Positions 20,179 to 29,126 of a stretch of DNA of 64,000 nt are shown here, one piece after another. Each line of letters begins with the position of its first letter. The stretch's first letter is position 1. The position numbers were made by a program, and so were the translations under genes. Below the pieces are notes generated by a model, which saw nothing but the letters and a program-made list of their open reading frames with translations, was not told the origin of the DNA and did no database searches. The DNA comes from Oceanobacillus piezotolerans (GTDB lineage: Bacteria; Bacillota; Bacilli; Bacillales; Amphibacillaceae): assembly GCF_003665065.1 (NCBI RefSeq), contig NZ_RCHR01000002.1:62001-126000 (forward strand). The letters are read 5' to 3'.

Positions 20179-21063
20179 TTATTTGTCTCCACCTACTGGT
20201 ACAACAGCACCACCATAATTTTCTAAGATAAAGTTTTGAATCTCTTCAGATTGTAGTACTTCTACAAGTTTATTTAATGCTTCATTATCTTTGTCTTCAG
20301 AGCGAACTGCTACAACATTTTCATAATTAGGATTGTCACCATCATGGAATAATGCGTCATCCAATGGACTTAGGCCTGCTTCAATAGCATAATTCCCGTT
20401 AATGGCAACAAGTGCATCTTCTTCGGATTCGTACATTTCAGGTAAGAAAGCGGCGTCCACGTCAGGTGAAAATGTTAAATTAAGTGGATTCTCTGTAATA
20501 TCATCCACTGTCGCTGCTGATTTTTCTACACTTTCATCTAATTTGATTAATCCTTCAGCTTCGAAAAGCGCTAATATACGAGCATGGTCCGAAATGGAAC
20601 GACTTATGATTACTTCTGTATTCTCTGGAATATCATCTACACTAGTAATATTTTTAGAATAAATACCCAATGGCTCGATATGGATACCTTCAATATAGTC
20701 TAAATCATATCCTGTATCTGAAACTGTTAGTTCTAGATATGGAACTGTCTGGAAATAGTTTGCATCTAATGTTCCATTTGCTAAATCATCATTTGGCAAT
20801 ATATAATCTTGGTATTCTTCAATTTTTAAAGTAATTCCTTCTTCTTCAAGAATTGGTTGTGCCTCTTTTAAAATTTCTGCGTGCGGTGTACTAGATGCAC
20901 CAACAACAATCTCTGCTGGTTCGTTGGAAGATTCCTCGGCACCTTCTTCATTACTTCCCTCTGCAGCATTATCAGTATTTCCCTCTTCTGTTCCACCATT
21001 ACCACATGCAGCTAATACAAGTGCTATAAATAAAATAGCGAACAATGATAAAATCTTTTTCAT
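20179..21063 (-). CDS. metQ: MetQ, methionine-binding lipoprotein
   Basis: A 294-residue solute-binding lipoprotein. The signal ends in the lipobox VLAACG (Cys about residue 20), followed by an acidic Asn/Glu/Ser-rich linker to about residue 48. The NlpA/MetQ domain then starts with IVVGASSTPHAEILKEAQPIL and contains QTVPYLEL and IEPLGIYS, standard for MetQ. It captures D- and L-methionine outside the membrane for MetN-MetP. It is last of three genes behind a SAM-I riboswitch, and 51 bases separate it from metP. Confidence 0.9.
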   Translation of the reverse strand: MKKILSLFAILFIALVLAACGNGGTEEGNTDNAAEGSNEEGAEESSNEPAEIVVGASSTPHAEILKEAQPILEEEGITLKIEEYQDYILPNDDLANGTLDANYFQTVPYLELTVSDTGYDLDYIEGIHIEPLGIYSKNITSVDDIPENTEVIISRSISDHARILALFEAEGLIKLDESVEKSAATVDDITENPLNLTFSPDVDAAFLPEMYESEEDALVAINGNYAIEAGLSPLDDALFHDGDNPNYENVVAVRSEDKDNEALNKLVEVLQSEEIQNFILENYGGAVVPVGGDK

Positions 21064-21114
21064 TTGTCATTCTCTCCTTATTCTTGTTTTATCTAGCTAA
21101 GCGCTAGTGCTTTT

Positions 21115-21771
21115 TTATCTTTTATCAAGTTTTTTAGAGATAAAATCTCCAATAAACTGAAAAATAAACACGATAATAAGTATTAAGATCGTACATAGTA
21201 AAACCACATCAAATTGGCGGCGCTGGAATCCGTAGAAATAGGCATAGTCACCTAGTCCTCCTGCTCCAATTACACCAGCCATCGCAGTGTAACCAATTAA
21301 AGCAATTCCTGTTACGGTAATCCCTGAAACTAATGCTGGCATTGATTCAGGAAGCAAAACTTTAAAGATAATCGTTCTCGTTTTTGCCCCCATTGATTTT
21401 GCTGCCTCAATCACACCTTTATCGACTTCACGAAAGCCAATTTCTACAAGTCGTGCATAAAACGGTGCTGATCCAAGAATTAGTGCTGGCAACGCTGCAG
21501 TAGGCCCTCTTGTCGTATTAAACAAGAAATCTGTAAATGGGAAAAGCAGTAGAATAAGAATAATAAATGGGATCGCACGAAATACGTTTACCACTGAGGA
21601 AACAATCATATTGAAAAATTTATTTTCCCAAATGTTATCTTTAGCAGTTAGGTATAAAAGCAAGCCTAGAATAATTCCTATAATAACGGTACCTATTAAT
21701 GCAACAATCGTCATATATAATGTTTCGTATGCTGCCACTAATATTTCATCCATGCTTATTTCACTGAACAT
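21115..21771 (-). CDS. metP: MetP/MetI, methionine ABC transporter permease
   Basis: A 218-residue permease with about 5 helices and the binding-protein-dependent permease EAA loop (EAAKSMGAKTRTIIFKVLLPE). The motif AIPFIILILLLFPFTD is characteristic of MetI-type proteins. It starts 11 bases inside the end of metN, so translation is coupled. B. subtilis calls this gene metP, other genera metI. Confidence 0.92.
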   Translation of the reverse strand: MFSEISMDEILVAAYETLYMTIVALIGTVIIGIILGLLLYLTAKDNIWENKFFNMIVSSVVNVFRAIPFIILILLLFPFTDFLFNTTRGPTAALPALILGSAPFYARLVEIGFREVDKGVIEAAKSMGAKTRTIIFKVLLPESMPALVSGITVTGIALIGYTAMAGVIGAGGLGDYAYFYGFQRRQFDVVLLCTILILIIVFIFQFIGDFISKKLDKR

Positions 21772-22792
21772 CGCGAACTACCTCCACTTCTACAGTGGTT
21801 TCGCTTTGAATAAATTCAATTGCCTGTTGAATATCCGGTTCTTCACCTTTTAGTTGAACGAACATAGTACCATAGCCACCACTTTGGGTTTGTGTGATTT
21901 TCCCTTGTAAGATGTTAATATCTATCGGGAATTTTCTAATTACTTTGCTTATTAACGATTCGTTTGCTGCATCCCCAATAAAATGAAGTCTAACAAGCTT
22001 ACCTTCTTTATAAGTAGCAAGGATTTTCTCCGTATCTTCTGCCTCATCTGTTTCTCCCATTATTTGCTGTACAAATTTCTTTGTAACAGGTTTCTTAGGA
22101 TTGGAGAAAACGTCCAACACATCACCCTGCTCTACTATTTTCCCTTTCTCCATAACTGCTACTCGACGACAAATTTTACGAATAACATGCATTTCATGAG
22201 TGATTAATATTATCGTTAAACCAAGCTTTTGATTAATATCCACTAATAAATCAAGGATCGAATTTGTTGTTTCTGGATCAAGTGCTGAGGTTGCTTCGTC
22301 ACACAGCAATAGCTTTGGCTTATTAGCAAGCGCCCGGGCAATGCCAACTCGCTGCTTTTGGCCTCCACTTAACTGAGAAGGATACGCATTTTCTCTTCCG
22401 CTTAGTCCGACTAAGTCGATAAGCTCCTGTACCCGTTTCTCACGCTCTTGTTTTGCTACCCCTGCTATTTCGAGTGGGAAAGCAATGTTATCTTTTACTG
22501 TACGAGACCAGAGTAAATTGAAATGTTGAAAAATCATTCCTATTTCCTGTCTGGCTTTTCTTAAGTCTCTTGTATTTAATGATGTAATCTCCTGCTCGCC
22601 AATTTCAATACTCCCTGAAGTTGGCTCTTCAAGACGATTCAGCAAACGGATAAAGGTACTTTTTCCAGCACCACTATAACCGATGACACCGAATATTTCT
22701 CCTTCTTGAATGTTAAGGGTTAAATCATCAACAGCATTGATTTTTCTGTTATCAGATGTAAAAACCTTTCGTAAACCCTTAATCGAAATCAA
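21761..22792 (-). CDS. metN: MetN, methionine ABC transporter ATPase
   Basis: A 343-residue ATPase with Walker A (GYSGAGKST), signature LSGGQKQRVGIARAL, Walker B (LLLCDEATSALD) and a C-terminal NIL domain (about residues 265-343) through which methionine inhibits uptake. The start is TTG 22792 behind AAAGGAGG; no ATG is available at that spacing. It is the first gene after the SAM-I riboswitch terminator, so expression should fall when S-adenosylmethionine is plentiful. Confidence 0.95.
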   Translation of the reverse strand: MISIKGLRKVFTSDNRKINAVDDLTLNIQEGEIFGVIGYSGAGKSTFIRLLNRLEEPTSGSIEIGEQEITSLNTRDLRKARQEIGMIFQHFNLLWSRTVKDNIAFPLEIAGVAKQEREKRVQELIDLVGLSGRENAYPSQLSGGQKQRVGIARALANKPKLLLCDEATSALDPETTNSILDLLVDINQKLGLTIILITHEMHVIRKICRRVAVMEKGKIVEQGDVLDVFSNPKKPVTKKFVQQIMGETDEAEDTEKILATYKEGKLVRLHFIGDAANESLISKVIRKFPIDINILQGKITQTQSGGYGTMFVQLKGEEPDIQQAIEFIQSETTVEVEVVRDVQ

Positions 22793-22851
22793 TCTGCTAC
22801 CTCCTTTTGATGCATAATCAAATACCTTACCTTATATCTAATATACCCCAA

Positions 22852-22890
22852 AACAAAAACGTCTTCCTGTTAAGAGAACAGAAAGACGTA
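22852..22890 (-). terminator. Terminator arm of the SAM-I riboswitch
   Basis: On the minus strand ACGTCTTTCTGTT pairs with AACAGGAAGACGT over CTCTT and is followed by TTTTGTTTT. Confidence 0.9.
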
Positions 22891-22910
22891 ATATCTATAA
22901 GTCTACCGTT

Positions 22911-23020
22911 CTCTTATCTTTCAGAACAAAAGCTCTGCTGGAATTAGCACCTTTTTCAAAGTAGATTTGAAGGTTGCCGCGGTTTCATAGGGCCAGTCCC
23001 TCCCCCGCTCATGATAAGAG
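22911..23020 (-). ncRNA. SAM-I riboswitch (S box) aptamer
   Basis: On the minus strand P1 is CTCTTATC (23013-23020) with GATAAGAG (22911-22918). Between them come the S-box landmarks GAGGGACTGGCCC, ATGAAACCGCGGCAACC (within 22972-23002) and AAGGTGCTAATTCCAGCAGA. The terminator at 22852-22890 follows and shares the P1 3' strand region, so SAM binding should favour termination before metN. Confidence 0.96.
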
Positions 23021-23061
23021 ATATCGTATTTGATTATTTAACTCATTAAAGTATGACTTTT

Positions 23062-23090
23062 ATACTAGCACATGCTTTGTATACTGTCAA
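23062..23090 (-). promoter_or_regulatory. SigA promoter of the metNPQ transcript
   Basis: On the minus strand TTGACA (23085-23090), a 17-base spacer and TAGTAT (23062-23067), placed about 40 bases before the SAM-I aptamer. Confidence 0.75.
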
Positions 23091-23159
23091 CATAAATGAG
23101 TAAAGCAATGATAAACAGCGATTCACTCGGCTCCAGCAACTGCCAATAAAAATTAATAA

Positions 23160-23262
23160 AAAAACCGCTGCGGAAATATAAAACGTCTTCCGCATGCGGC
23201 TGACTTACATCTCAAGCTTATGCATTGCAGAGTTTCAATTAGGTCTACTTATAGAACTCTGC
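23160..23262. repeat. Decayed copy of the GC-rich intergenic repeat
   Basis: The segment begins AACCGCTGCGGAAATATA and keeps TCTTCCGCATGCGGCTGA, TGCAGAGTTTC and TTAGGTCTAC in the same order as copy A, but GC content and pairing are partly lost. It reads as an old copy drifting toward AT-rich background. Confidence 0.55.
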
Positions 23263-23312
23263 TAATTAATTTTCGTACTTATAGATAAAGTTGATTAGCC
23301 TTTTCCCAGCTT

Positions 23313-23624
23313 TCACTGTTTCTTGAATAATTCCGGCTTATATTCCATTAAATATGAATATATATTCGCTATAGATTTGAAAGCATATACTTTTTCTTTA
23401 ATGATATTATCTTGTTTAATTAGAAGACATGGGACACTTTCTATTTGGTTCTCCTGCATGAATTCTGGATGAAAGGAAGCGTTCCTTTCATAAAAAATAT
23501 CCTGTTTATGAATATCCTCGATTTTTTCTAACATCGCTCTTGCCACACTACAGGTGCCACAAAACGGAGTATAGATATATAAAAGGTAATTTTCTTTACT
23601 GTGTTCATCAATTAGTTCCTGCAA
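23313..23624 (-). CDS. yusE: YusE-like thioredoxin-fold protein
   Basis: A 103-residue thioredoxin-fold protein with a CxxC redox motif (PFCGTCSVARAML, Cys about residues 22 and 25) and a later VPCLLIK with the cis-proline. It may act as a small thiol-disulfide reductase in the cytosol. The start is TTG 23624 behind AGGGTGG. It follows the Toprim gene after 12 bases, so they are probably one unit. Gene order relative to gcvH fits B. subtilis yusE. Confidence 0.8.
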   Translation of the reverse strand: MQELIDEHSKENYLLYIYTPFCGTCSVARAMLEKIEDIHKQDIFYERNASFHPEFMQENQIESVPCLLIKQDNIIKEKVYAFKSIANIYSYLMEYKPELFKKQ

Positions 23625-23636
23625 AAAAATACCACC

Positions 23637-24002
23637 CTATATTTCTTTCATTAGGAAGATTGGATTTACTGAAAAATGTTTGCTTACTAATGCAGTTGCA
23701 AGTATATGTTCAGGAGTTGTTGCTACCTCTCGGTATTCACTGCTGATATAAATATGATCGGCATGAGGAAGTTCTCGGGCTAATTGCTTTCTTAATTTCA
23801 ATCCCGATTTGTCCTCGTCGACAAAAATAAACACATCCTTTTCGTCTAAGTGATAGGTTTCTAATAAATCATCAAAACGTTCCACGCCAAGCGTTCCATT
23901 TGTACAAACAATCGTCACGTCATCATTAATTACTTTTTGTAGTTGCCGTTTATCTGTTAACCCTTCCACAATGATTACTTTGTCAGACTCTGTCATTATC
24001 AT
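23637..24002 (-). CDS. yusF: YusF-like Toprim-domain protein
   Basis: A 121-residue stand-alone Toprim domain. The catalytic Glu lies in VIIVEGLTDKRQLQ and the DxD pair in VFIFVDEDKSGLKLRKQL, the pattern shared with RNase M5 and primases. Small Toprim proteins of this type may be nucleases, but no activity is known to me. AAGGAG sits 9 bases before ATG 24002. It is transcribed ahead of yusE. Confidence 0.8.
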   Translation of the reverse strand: MIMTESDKVIIVEGLTDKRQLQKVINDDVTIVCTNGTLGVERFDDLLETYHLDEKDVFIFVDEDKSGLKLRKQLARELPHADHIYISSEYREVATTPEHILATALVSKHFSVNPIFLMKEI

Positions 24003-24145
24003 CCCACAGCACTCCTTAAGTAAGCAAACGGATGCTTATTTTAATGAATATTCAATTTTATTTAAAGTATATGAATTAATAAAGGATAACTATTCACAAT
24101 TTAGGTTAAAGCTGGATAAGCAATGAAACCACGCTTAATCACAAA

Positions 24146-24529
24146 TTATTGATCAGTTAATTCTTTATAAGCTTCTGAGGAAAGCAGTTGTTCCAATTCA
24201 GTTTCATCTGATAATTCAACAACAACCATCCAGGCTTTTTCATAAGGTGACTCATTGACATACTCTGGACTATCTTCTAATTGGTTATTAACTTCTACTA
24301 CTTTTCCACTTACAGGTGCATATAATTCAGATACTGTTTTTACAGATTCTACACTGCCAAATGGTTCATCCGCAGTTAGTGTATCACCAACTTCTGGAAG
24401 TTCAACAAATACAATGTCACCTAGCTCATCTTGTGCAAAGTCTGTAATCCCAACACGTACTTTTTTTCCTTCTTCTTTTTTAACCCATTCATGTTCTTTT
24501 GAATATAATAAACCCTCTGGTAAACTCAT
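24146..24529 (-). CDS. gcvH: GcvH, glycine cleavage system H protein
   Basis: A 127-residue lipoyl carrier. Lipoylation is expected at K64 ([15 protein letters not shown]). The N-terminus [17 protein letters not shown] is typical. H protein shuttles the aminomethyl group between the P, T and L proteins; in B. subtilis it is also a lipoyl-relay intermediate for the 2-oxoacid dehydrogenases. The other gcv genes are not nearby, as is usual in Bacillus. TTGGAGGG precedes the ATG. Confidence 0.95.
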   Translation of the reverse strand: MSLPEGLLYSKEHEWVKKEEGKKVRVGITDFAQDELGDIVFVELPEVGDTLTADEPFGSVESVKTVSELYAPVSGKVVEVNNQLEDSPEYVNESPYEKAWMVVVELSDETELEQLLSSEAYKELTDQ

Positions 24530-24601
24530 ACTATCCCTCCAAGTACATAATAATTTAACTATACCGTCAAAACTTCTATATTTCTAGTAGCGCAGCAGTT
24601 G

Positions 24602-24958
24602 TTATCCCCAGTTTTCTTGGAATGTCTCTTCTTTAAATCCAACTGTTACCTTTTCGCCATCTGAAACGATAGGGCGCTTGATAAGCATCCCATCTGAAGC
24701 TAAGATTTCTGCCATCTCTTCTGTGCTAGCGTCCGCAATTTTTTCTTTTATATTTTGTTCACGGTATTTTTTTCCACTAGTATTGAAGAATTTCTTTGCA
24801 GGTAAATCACTTTGTTCTATTAAAGATAGTAACTGTTCCTTTGATGGCGTTTCCTCTACTATATGTATTGCATTATAGTCGACACCTTGGTCATCAAGCC
24901 ACTTTTTAGCTTTCTTGCAGGTTCCACAATTCGGGTACCAATAAAATGTTACTGCCAT
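24602..24958 (-). CDS. yusI: YusI-like ArsC/Spx-family protein
   Basis: A 118-residue ArsC-fold protein with CGTC near the N-terminus (YWYPNCGTCKKAKKWLDD) and a C-terminal region LIKRPIVSDGEKVTVGF that includes the RP motif found in Spx and ArsC relatives. It lacks the RNA-polymerase-binding features I would expect of Spx, so it is more likely a glutaredoxin-like oxidoreductase of unknown substrate. Position next to gcvH matches B. subtilis yusI. Confidence 0.8.
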   Translation of the reverse strand: MAVTFYWYPNCGTCKKAKKWLDDQGVDYNAIHIVEETPSKEQLLSLIEQSDLPAKKFFNTSGKKYREQNIKEKIADASTEEMAEILASDGMLIKRPIVSDGEKVTVGFKEETFQENWG

Positions 24959-25079
24959 ATTTTCCCCTCCATTACTGAATATATCATTATCTTATCATGT
25001 TTATGTTGATAGTTAAATATTCCTTCCTTCTTGCAATTATATAGGATACCAATTACCTTTAAATAGAAAGGAGGCTTTC

Positions 25080-25613
25080 ATGAGTTATTTGGAGTCGTTA
25101 CCCTACCCTATTATGATTCTTAGTTTGCTTGTTTACATACCCTTACGATATTTCTACCGAAAGAAAAAGCAAATCAACACTTCTTTTATTAAGGAAACAA
25201 TATATGTGTCCTTTATTTTTTATTTAGAAAGTATTCTATATTTCACTATATTCTCTTCCATCGAAAAGGGTACAGGCGAAATAATAGGTGTCAATCTTAT
25301 TCCTTTCCAAACGATAATCCAATATATGAAACTATTTCAGACAGATTATCTTCTCCACGCCTCCGTAAATATAATTGGAAACATCGTTGTTTTTATTCCA
25401 CTTGGAATCTTTATTGTGTTGTTAAAAAAACACGCCTCTTTCCTTTATACAACTATAGTAGGTCTCATTAGTTCACTTAGCATTGAAATAACACAGCTGA
25501 TACTATCTTCATTCAATTTCATGTCAAGAAGCTTTGATGTCGATGATTTAATTCTGAACACCCTGGGAGTGTCTATTGGCTATTTCATCTTAGCCTGGAA
25601 AGGGAAGAAATAG
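25080..25613 (+). CDS. VanZ-family membrane protein
   Basis: A 177-residue protein with 4-5 helices and VanZ-like motifs: VNLIPFQTIIQYM, NIIGNIVVFIPLGIFI and SLSIEITQLILSSFNFMSRSFDVDDLILNTLG. The SxEIxQ...R..DVDDLxLNTxG pattern is the family hallmark. VanZ itself gives low-level teicoplanin resistance, but most chromosomal relatives have no known role. AAAGGAGG precedes the ATG. It faces fadE across a shared terminator. Confidence 0.85.
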   Translation: MSYLESLPYPIMILSLLVYIPLRYFYRKKKQINTSFIKETIYVSFIFYLESILYFTIFSSIEKGTGEIIGVNLIPFQTIIQYMKLFQTDYLLHASVNIIGNIVVFIPLGIFIVLLKKHASFLYTTIVGLISSLSIEITQLILSSFNFMSRSFDVDDLILNTLGVSIGYFILAWKGKK

Positions 25614-25614
25614 A

Positions 25615-25641
25615 AAGAGCCTCATTGCTAGAGGCTCTTCT
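25615..25641. terminator. Bidirectional terminator between vanZ-like gene and fadE
   Basis: AAGAGCCTC (25615-25623) pairs with GAGGCTCTT (25631-25639). A CTTC run follows on the plus strand and a short CTATTTC on the minus strand, so it can serve both convergent genes. Confidence 0.65.
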
Positions 25642-25647
25642 TCAAAA

Positions 25648-27432
25648 TTATACGATATAGGTTTCTTCTTCAATGACCTTCGCTGCAATAGCTCGCTTTT
25701 TGGCAACTACATTGATTGGTGTATGACGCGTTAGTTTTCGTAAGGAAGATAACATCATACGTAATGAATCTCCCTCTTCTGTTGCGATAAGTGTTTCCTT
25801 TGCATGAGCTTCAATCCGATTAAATGCTTCTTGAACGTAAACTTGAGTATATAATAGCTTTTGTTTATTTGCTTTCTCACCTGTTTTAGCAATTGCCTTT
25901 TCCGTACGAAGAATGGCAGCTTCCATATTGTAAACCTCTGCCACCATATCAGCTAAGTTAATAAGTATCTCCTGTTCTCTCTCGATCTTTTGCATGTATT
26001 TCTGAACAGAAATACCTGAAGCAAACAATACGATTTTTTTAGCACTTTTCAGTAAATATTTTTCTTGCTCTAATGTCTCTTCCCCAATTTCCTCAGGCAT
26101 TTTCATTACTAATTCTTCTTGCAGGCTTTGTGCTTGTTTTAGAAGCGGTAGCTCCCCCTTCATTGCTTTCTTTAATAAAGTTCCAGGAACTAATAAACGA
26201 TTAATTTCATTTGTTCCTTCAAATATGCGGTTAATACGGGAATCCCGATACATTCTTTCGACTTCGTATTCTTGAATAAATCCATAACCACCATGAAGCT
26301 GTACTGCCTCATCTACTACCTGATCCAACAATTCTGTCGCCATATATTTATTCATGGAGCATTCAATCTGATATTCAGCAATAGCATTGGCGATTTCACG
26401 TCCATCTTTTAACTCTTCCTCACTTAAAGTACCCATACGCTGCTCAAATAAACCAACTGTACGATAGACAGCACTTTCATTAGCATAAATATTCGCTGCC
26501 ATTGTTCCCAGCTTTTCCTTTGTTAAAGAGAAACTTGAAATTGGAGTATTAAATTGCTTTCGTTCATTCACATATTTCACTGCTTCTTCTAGTGCCAGCT
26601 TCGCTCCGCCAACACCACCAATTGCTAATTTATATCGGCCCACATTTAATATATTAAAGGCGATTTTATGGCCTTTTCCTTTTTCCCCTAATAAGTTCTC
26701 AACTGGAACCTCGGCATCGTTTAATATTAATGTTCTTGTCGATGAGCTCTTAATCCCCATCTTCTTCTCTTCTGCACCAGTAGAAACACCAGAAAATCCA
26801 CGTTCTACGATAAAGGTTGAAAAATGCTCTCCATTAATTTTGGCGTAGACTACAAATACATCTGCAAAAGCAGAGTTAGTAATAAATTGCTTTTCTCCAT
26901 TTAAAATGTAGTGGGTGCCAGCCTCATTTAGCACTGCAGTTGTCTTTGCTCCTAATGCATCGGAACCTGATGATGCTTCCGTTAAAGCATATGCTGCAAT
27001 TAGCTCTCCTGTAGCAAGTTTCGGTAAATACTTTTGTTTCTGTTCTTCATTTCCAAAGAAAACGATAGGGAGGGATCCTATTCCCACATGTGCACCATGG
27101 GTAATCGAAAAACCACCTGCTTTTGCCATCTTTTCTGTAATAAGAGCCGAGCTTGTTTTGTCTAATCCTAAACCGCCATATTCTTCTGGTACATCAGCAC
27201 CCAGCAATCCAAGTTCCCCAGCTTTCTTTAATAAGTCTACGGAGATATCGAAGTTTTGATTTTCAAGTGCTTCTAATTGAGGTAGAACCTCTTTATCTAT
27301 ATATTCCTCTGTTGTCTTAGCTATCATAACTTGTTCATCTGTAAAGTCTTCAGGTGTAATAATATCCTGTGCCGTTAAATCTTCTGTTAAAAAAGCGCCA
27401 CCTTTAAATAATCTTTCCTTCGTTTCACTCAT
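25648..27432 (-). CDS. fadE: FadE, acyl-CoA dehydrogenase
   Basis: A 594-residue acyl-CoA dehydrogenase with N-terminal, middle (YALTEASSGSDALGAKT) and C-terminal (QLHGGYGFIQEYEVERMYRDSRI, IFEGTNEINRLL) domain motifs, and an extra C-terminal region of about 170 residues seen in FadE/YusJ. The EGTNEI motif normally supplies the catalytic base. It oxidises acyl-CoA to trans-2-enoyl-CoA in beta-oxidation. In B. subtilis it is the third gene of fadN-fadA-fadE; here about 500 bases with two repeats separate it from fadA. GGGGAGAAGG precedes the ATG. Confidence 0.93.
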   Translation of the reverse strand: MSETKERLFKGGAFLTEDLTAQDIITPEDFTDEQVMIAKTTEEYIDKEVLPQLEALENQNFDISVDLLKKAGELGLLGADVPEEYGGLGLDKTSSALITEKMAKAGGFSITHGAHVGIGSLPIVFFGNEEQKQKYLPKLATGELIAAYALTEASSGSDALGAKTTAVLNEAGTHYILNGEKQFITNSAFADVFVVYAKINGEHFSTFIVERGFSGVSTGAEEKKMGIKSSSTRTLILNDAEVPVENLLGEKGKGHKIAFNILNVGRYKLAIGGVGGAKLALEEAVKYVNERKQFNTPISSFSLTKEKLGTMAANIYANESAVYRTVGLFEQRMGTLSEEELKDGREIANAIAEYQIECSMNKYMATELLDQVVDEAVQLHGGYGFIQEYEVERMYRDSRINRIFEGTNEINRLLVPGTLLKKAMKGELPLLKQAQSLQEELVMKMPEEIGEETLEQEKYLLKSAKKIVLFASGISVQKYMQKIEREQEILINLADMVAEVYNMEAAILRTEKAIAKTGEKANKQKLLYTQVYVQEAFNRIEAHAKETLIATEEGDSLRMMLSSLRKLTRHTPINVVAKKRAIAAKVIEEETYIV

Positions 27433-27532
27433 AATCCTTCTCCCCTTTTTGAATAATAATTAGACTTCGTTCTATAGTTGCTGCATGTCGTTTGATAGAA
27501 AGTGTTGATTTATTTAATCCAAGATAGTGGGC

Positions 27533-27656
27533 AAAACCGCTCCGGAAATACACTACGCTTTCCGCGGGCGCTGTTGAGCCTCCTCGTGCTAACGCACTGC
27601 GGAGTCTCACCTAGGCTTTTCATCCCGCAGGAGTCTTCGTGTATTTCCTCCGCTAA
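27533..27656. repeat. GC-rich structured intergenic repeat, copy B
   Basis: It begins AAAACCGCTCCGGAAATACAC and ends GTGTATTTCCTCCGCTAAA, so the ends pair. The inner blocks match copy A: ACGCTTTCCGCGGGC, GAGCCTCCTCG, GCGGAGTCTCACCTAGGC and CCCGCAGGAGTC. Same orientation as copy A. Confidence 0.85.
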
Positions 27657-27721
27657 ATGGTGCTGCTTTATCTTTATATATTGGGAAGTGGAAACACCTC
27701 CTAATTATATAAAGTGATTGG

Positions 27722-27840
27722 AGCGGAGGGCAGTCGACTCCTGCGGGAAAAGCAACAAGCGAAGACCCCGCAGGAAGTGGTCTTCTTCCGAGGAGGCTGA
27801 GACGTTGCCTGCGGAAAGCGTACTGCCCGCAGCGGAAATC
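27722..27840. repeat. GC-rich structured intergenic repeat, copy C (reverse orientation)
   Basis: This is the same element inverted: GCGGAGGGCAGTCGACTCC, CTGCGGGAAAAGC, GAAGACCCCGCAGG, CGAGGAGGCTGAGACG and TGCGGAAAGCGTACTGCC. It lies 65 bases from copy B, and the two copies together could form a larger inverted structure. Confidence 0.85.
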
Positions 27841-27934
27841 ACCAGCGCATATTTCCAGTGTGTTTCCAGGTGCTTTTGCAGCAATTTACTGAATTAAATA
27901 GGTTCGTACTTTATCTATTTTCCGCATAATAGAT

Positions 27935-29113
27935 TTAAATAAGCTCAAATACTCCTGCTGCTCCCATCCCTCCACCGATACACATCGTCACTACCCCAAA
28001 CTGAACATTTCTTCTCTTCATTTCATGCATCAAAGTTAAAGTTAATTTCGTACCAGTACATCCAAGCGGATGGCCTAATGCAATTGCTCCACCATTTACG
28101 TTTACTTTATCCAGGTCTAAATCCAAAGCTTGAATAACGCGCACAGCTTGGGAAGCGAATGCTTCATTTAACTCAAATAAGCCAATATCAGATAACTCCA
28201 ATCCAGCAATTTCCAAAGCTTTAGGAATGGCTGCAACTGGACCAACTCCCATGATTTCCGGCTCTACTCCAGCTACAGCAAACGACCTAAATTTAACAAT
28301 TGGGGTAAGACCTTCTGATTCTGCCTTTTCTTTTTCCATAACCAAAACGGATGCTGCTCCATCACTCATTTGCGACGAATTCCCCGCTGTTACGGTCCCT
28401 TTGCCCGCTTTAAAAGCAGGACGCAGTTTTGCTAATATGTCAACGGTTGTTCCTGGTCGAACACCTTCATCCATTTCAAATGTAAACGATCTTTCTTCTA
28501 GTTTATTTCCTTTCCCTACTATTCTTTCACTTACTTTTACTGGAACAATTTCATCTTTAAATTTCCCATCCTTAAGCGCCTGAGCTGCACGCTGATGACT
28601 CCGAACAGCAAATTCATCCTGATCTGTACGTGTAATACCAAAACGCTTTGCGACTTCCTCCGCCGTATGCCCCATGCTCATATAATATCCTGGTGCTTCT
28701 TCTACGAGTTTGACATTTGGTTTAATGACATGACCACCCATCGGGATTAAACTCATTGATTCTGTTCCACCTGCAATAATCGTGTCACTAGCTCCAATCA
28801 TAATTCTTTCTGCTGCAAAGGCAATCGACTGTAAGCCAGATGAGCAATAGCGATTAATGGTGACGCCTGGTACATCGTTCGGAAGACCGGCAAGTCCTGC
28901 AATGTTCCGTGCAACGTTCATTCCTTGTTCAGCCTCTGGCATTGCACAACCAATAATAACGTCATCAATATTGCCATCGTATCCGTCTGCCCTTTGTAGC
29001 GTCTCTCTAATCGTTAATGCTGCTAAATCATCGGGTCTTGTATTTGCTAAGGAACCTTTGTATGCTTTACCTACAGGGGTTCTCGCTCCTGCAACAATAA
29101 CTGCTTCCTTCAC
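27935..29113 (-). CDS. fadA: FadA, acetyl-CoA acyltransferase (3-ketoacyl-CoA thiolase)
   Basis: A 392-residue thiolase. The nucleophile is C90 (INRYCSSGLQS), the catalytic His is in GGAIALGHPLGCTG and the second Cys is in TMCIGGGMGAAG near the C-terminus. It cleaves 3-ketoacyl-CoA with CoA to give acetyl-CoA and a shortened acyl-CoA. It begins 13 bases after fadN, in one operon under the FadR operator. Length and termini are normal for the family. Confidence 0.93.
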   Translation of the reverse strand: MKEAVIVAGARTPVGKAYKGSLANTRPDDLAALTIRETLQRADGYDGNIDDVIIGCAMPEAEQGMNVARNIAGLAGLPNDVPGVTINRYCSSGLQSIAFAAERIMIGASDTIIAGGTESMSLIPMGGHVIKPNVKLVEEAPGYYMSMGHTAEEVAKRFGITRTDQDEFAVRSHQRAAQALKDGKFKDEIVPVKVSERIVGKGNKLEERSFTFEMDEGVRPGTTVDILAKLRPAFKAGKGTVTAGNSSQMSDGAASVLVMEKEKAESEGLTPIVKFRSFAVAGVEPEIMGVGPVAAIPKALEIAGLELSDIGLFELNEAFASQAVRVIQALDLDLDKVNVNGGAIALGHPLGCTGTKLTLTLMHEMKRRNVQFGVVTMCIGGGMGAAGVFELI

Positions 29114-29126
29114 TTCTCCACTCCCC

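Larger units (their letters stand above)
27433..27934. other. fadE-fadA spacer with two inverted repeat copies
   Basis: Five hundred bases within what is normally a tight operon, almost filled by two GC-rich repeat copies facing each other (27533-27656 and 27722-27840). No extra gene is visible and I see no clear promoter for fadE, so it may depend on read-through or an unrecognised promoter. Confidence 0.6.

Noticed and set aside
24602-24958. Arsenate reductase for arsenic resistance
   Set aside because: The fold is ArsC-like, but no ars genes are nearby and the locus matches yusI next to gcvH.
27425-27610. Minus-strand frame through the repeat between fadE and fadA
   Set aside because: It reads across the GC-rich repeat and into the fadE start; the product is Arg/Ser-rich with no family features.
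27722-27840. rRNA or tRNA gene
   Set aside because: High GC first suggested stable RNA, but the sequence matches none of the tRNA or rRNA landmarks and is a copy of the dispersed repeat.
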